NCBI GenBank assembly: GCA_046760785.1
Contig: JBHIET010000080.1
Span: 1-15,093, forward strand
Direction: 5' to 3'
DNA: 15,093 bases
Source of the DNA: JBHIET01 sp046760785
GTDB lineage: Bacteria > Chloroflexota > Anaerolineae > B4-G1
Each line of letters begins with the position of its first letter. Position 1 is the stretch's first letter. This document shows, one piece after another, positions 14,938-15,093 of the stretch. A program made the position numbers and the translations under genes. Below the pieces are notes generated by a model that worked only from the letters and a program-made list of their open reading frames with translations, made no database searches and was not told where the DNA came from.

Positions 14938-15075
14938 ATGGATGTCGCCTATTCTGTTGACGGTGTTCCTATACGGCTGACTTCTGAGCGGTGGTTTCAT
15001 ATTGTAGAGAGCCTTTCGCAATTCAAACTGCCGGACTTCGGAAGTCTCGAAGGTGCTCCGCCTGGTGGCTTTTGA
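14938..15075 (+). CDS. Short ORF, probably the truncated N-terminus of a small conserved protein
   Basis: A 45-codon frame, MDVAYSVDGVPIRLTSERWF, then HIVES and 20 more residues to a TGA at 15073. The first 25 residues resemble the start of a small protein family, often near mobile or toxin-antitoxin loci, with the pattern 'GvpIRLTeeRW.HI.e'. The resemblance is from memory and I cannot name the family firmly. The rest (LSQFKLPDFGSLEGAPPGGF) does not look like its usual continuation. It overlaps a small hairpin, GACTT (15034-15038) with AAGTC (15042-15046), as if a repeat had broken the gene. The ATG has only a weak GAGAG upstream but sits 30 bases behind an extended -10 promoter. It may be a real small protein or another decayed gene, like its left neighbour. 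A second hairpin (GTGGC/GCCAC, 15065-15081) follows the stop. Confidence 0.4.
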   Translation: MDVAYSVDGVPIRLTSERWFHIVESLSQFKLPDFGSLEGAPPGGF

Positions 15076-15093
15076 CGCCACATGGGACTGATT

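Overview
The window looks like GC-rich chromosomal DNA of a filamentous or heterotrophic Chloroflexota bacterium (Anaerolineae-like) or a close relative, probably a metagenomic contig. The grounds are the style of the family-5 peptide transporter permeases, a MoxR/DUF58/transglutaminase cassette, short palindromic intergenic repeats, and the remnant of a HerA/DUF87-type ATPase. This assignment is inference from protein style; no marker gene is present.

Layout, left to right. (1) 3-2957, plus strand: the 3' part of a family-5 substrate-binding protein gene, then two permease genes of one peptide-type ABC importer. A hairpin separates the binding-protein gene from the permeases, and an intrinsic terminator (3052-3087) follows. 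(2) 3213-8096, plus strand: a MoxR AAA+ ATPase, a DUF58 protein and a large TgpA-like membrane transglutaminase, a widespread bacterial gene trio. A palindromic repeat of about 100 bp lies between moxR and the DUF58 gene and can be read through in frame. (3) 8078-11303, minus strand: an unrecognised multi-pass membrane protein followed by two permeases (B then C) of a second peptide-type importer. No binding protein or ATPase for this set is in the window. Its last gene overlaps the transglutaminase gene tail to tail by 19 bp. (4) 11661-12890, plus strand: an MFS transporter, possibly FLVCR-like. (5) 12925-14223, minus strand: an unrecognised Arg-rich protein with C-terminal membrane segments. 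(6) 14217-15093: a short decayed segment. It has an exact consensus sigma-70 promoter, a foldable leader, a G-quadruplex-like motif, a HerA/DUF87-type ATPase gene reduced to its two ends by an internal deletion, and a 45-codon ORF behind an extended -10 promoter.

How the genes relate. The two permease pairs belong to the same subfamily: both B proteins share a D-LLN-FD-DALR segment, and both C proteins have a WGTR-ALR-G segment before the core domain. Each should pair with ATPases encoded elsewhere. The MoxR/DUF58/transglutaminase set should act as one envelope-linked unit, with MoxR as the remodelling ATPase, the DUF58 protein as a membrane-anchored partner and the transglutaminase as the extracytoplasmic enzyme. 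I found no CRISPR array, tRNA, rRNA or intact insertion sequence. The strongest candidates for something undescribed are the membrane protein leading the orphan permease operon, and the promoter/leader at 14217-14318 upstream of the deleted ATPase.
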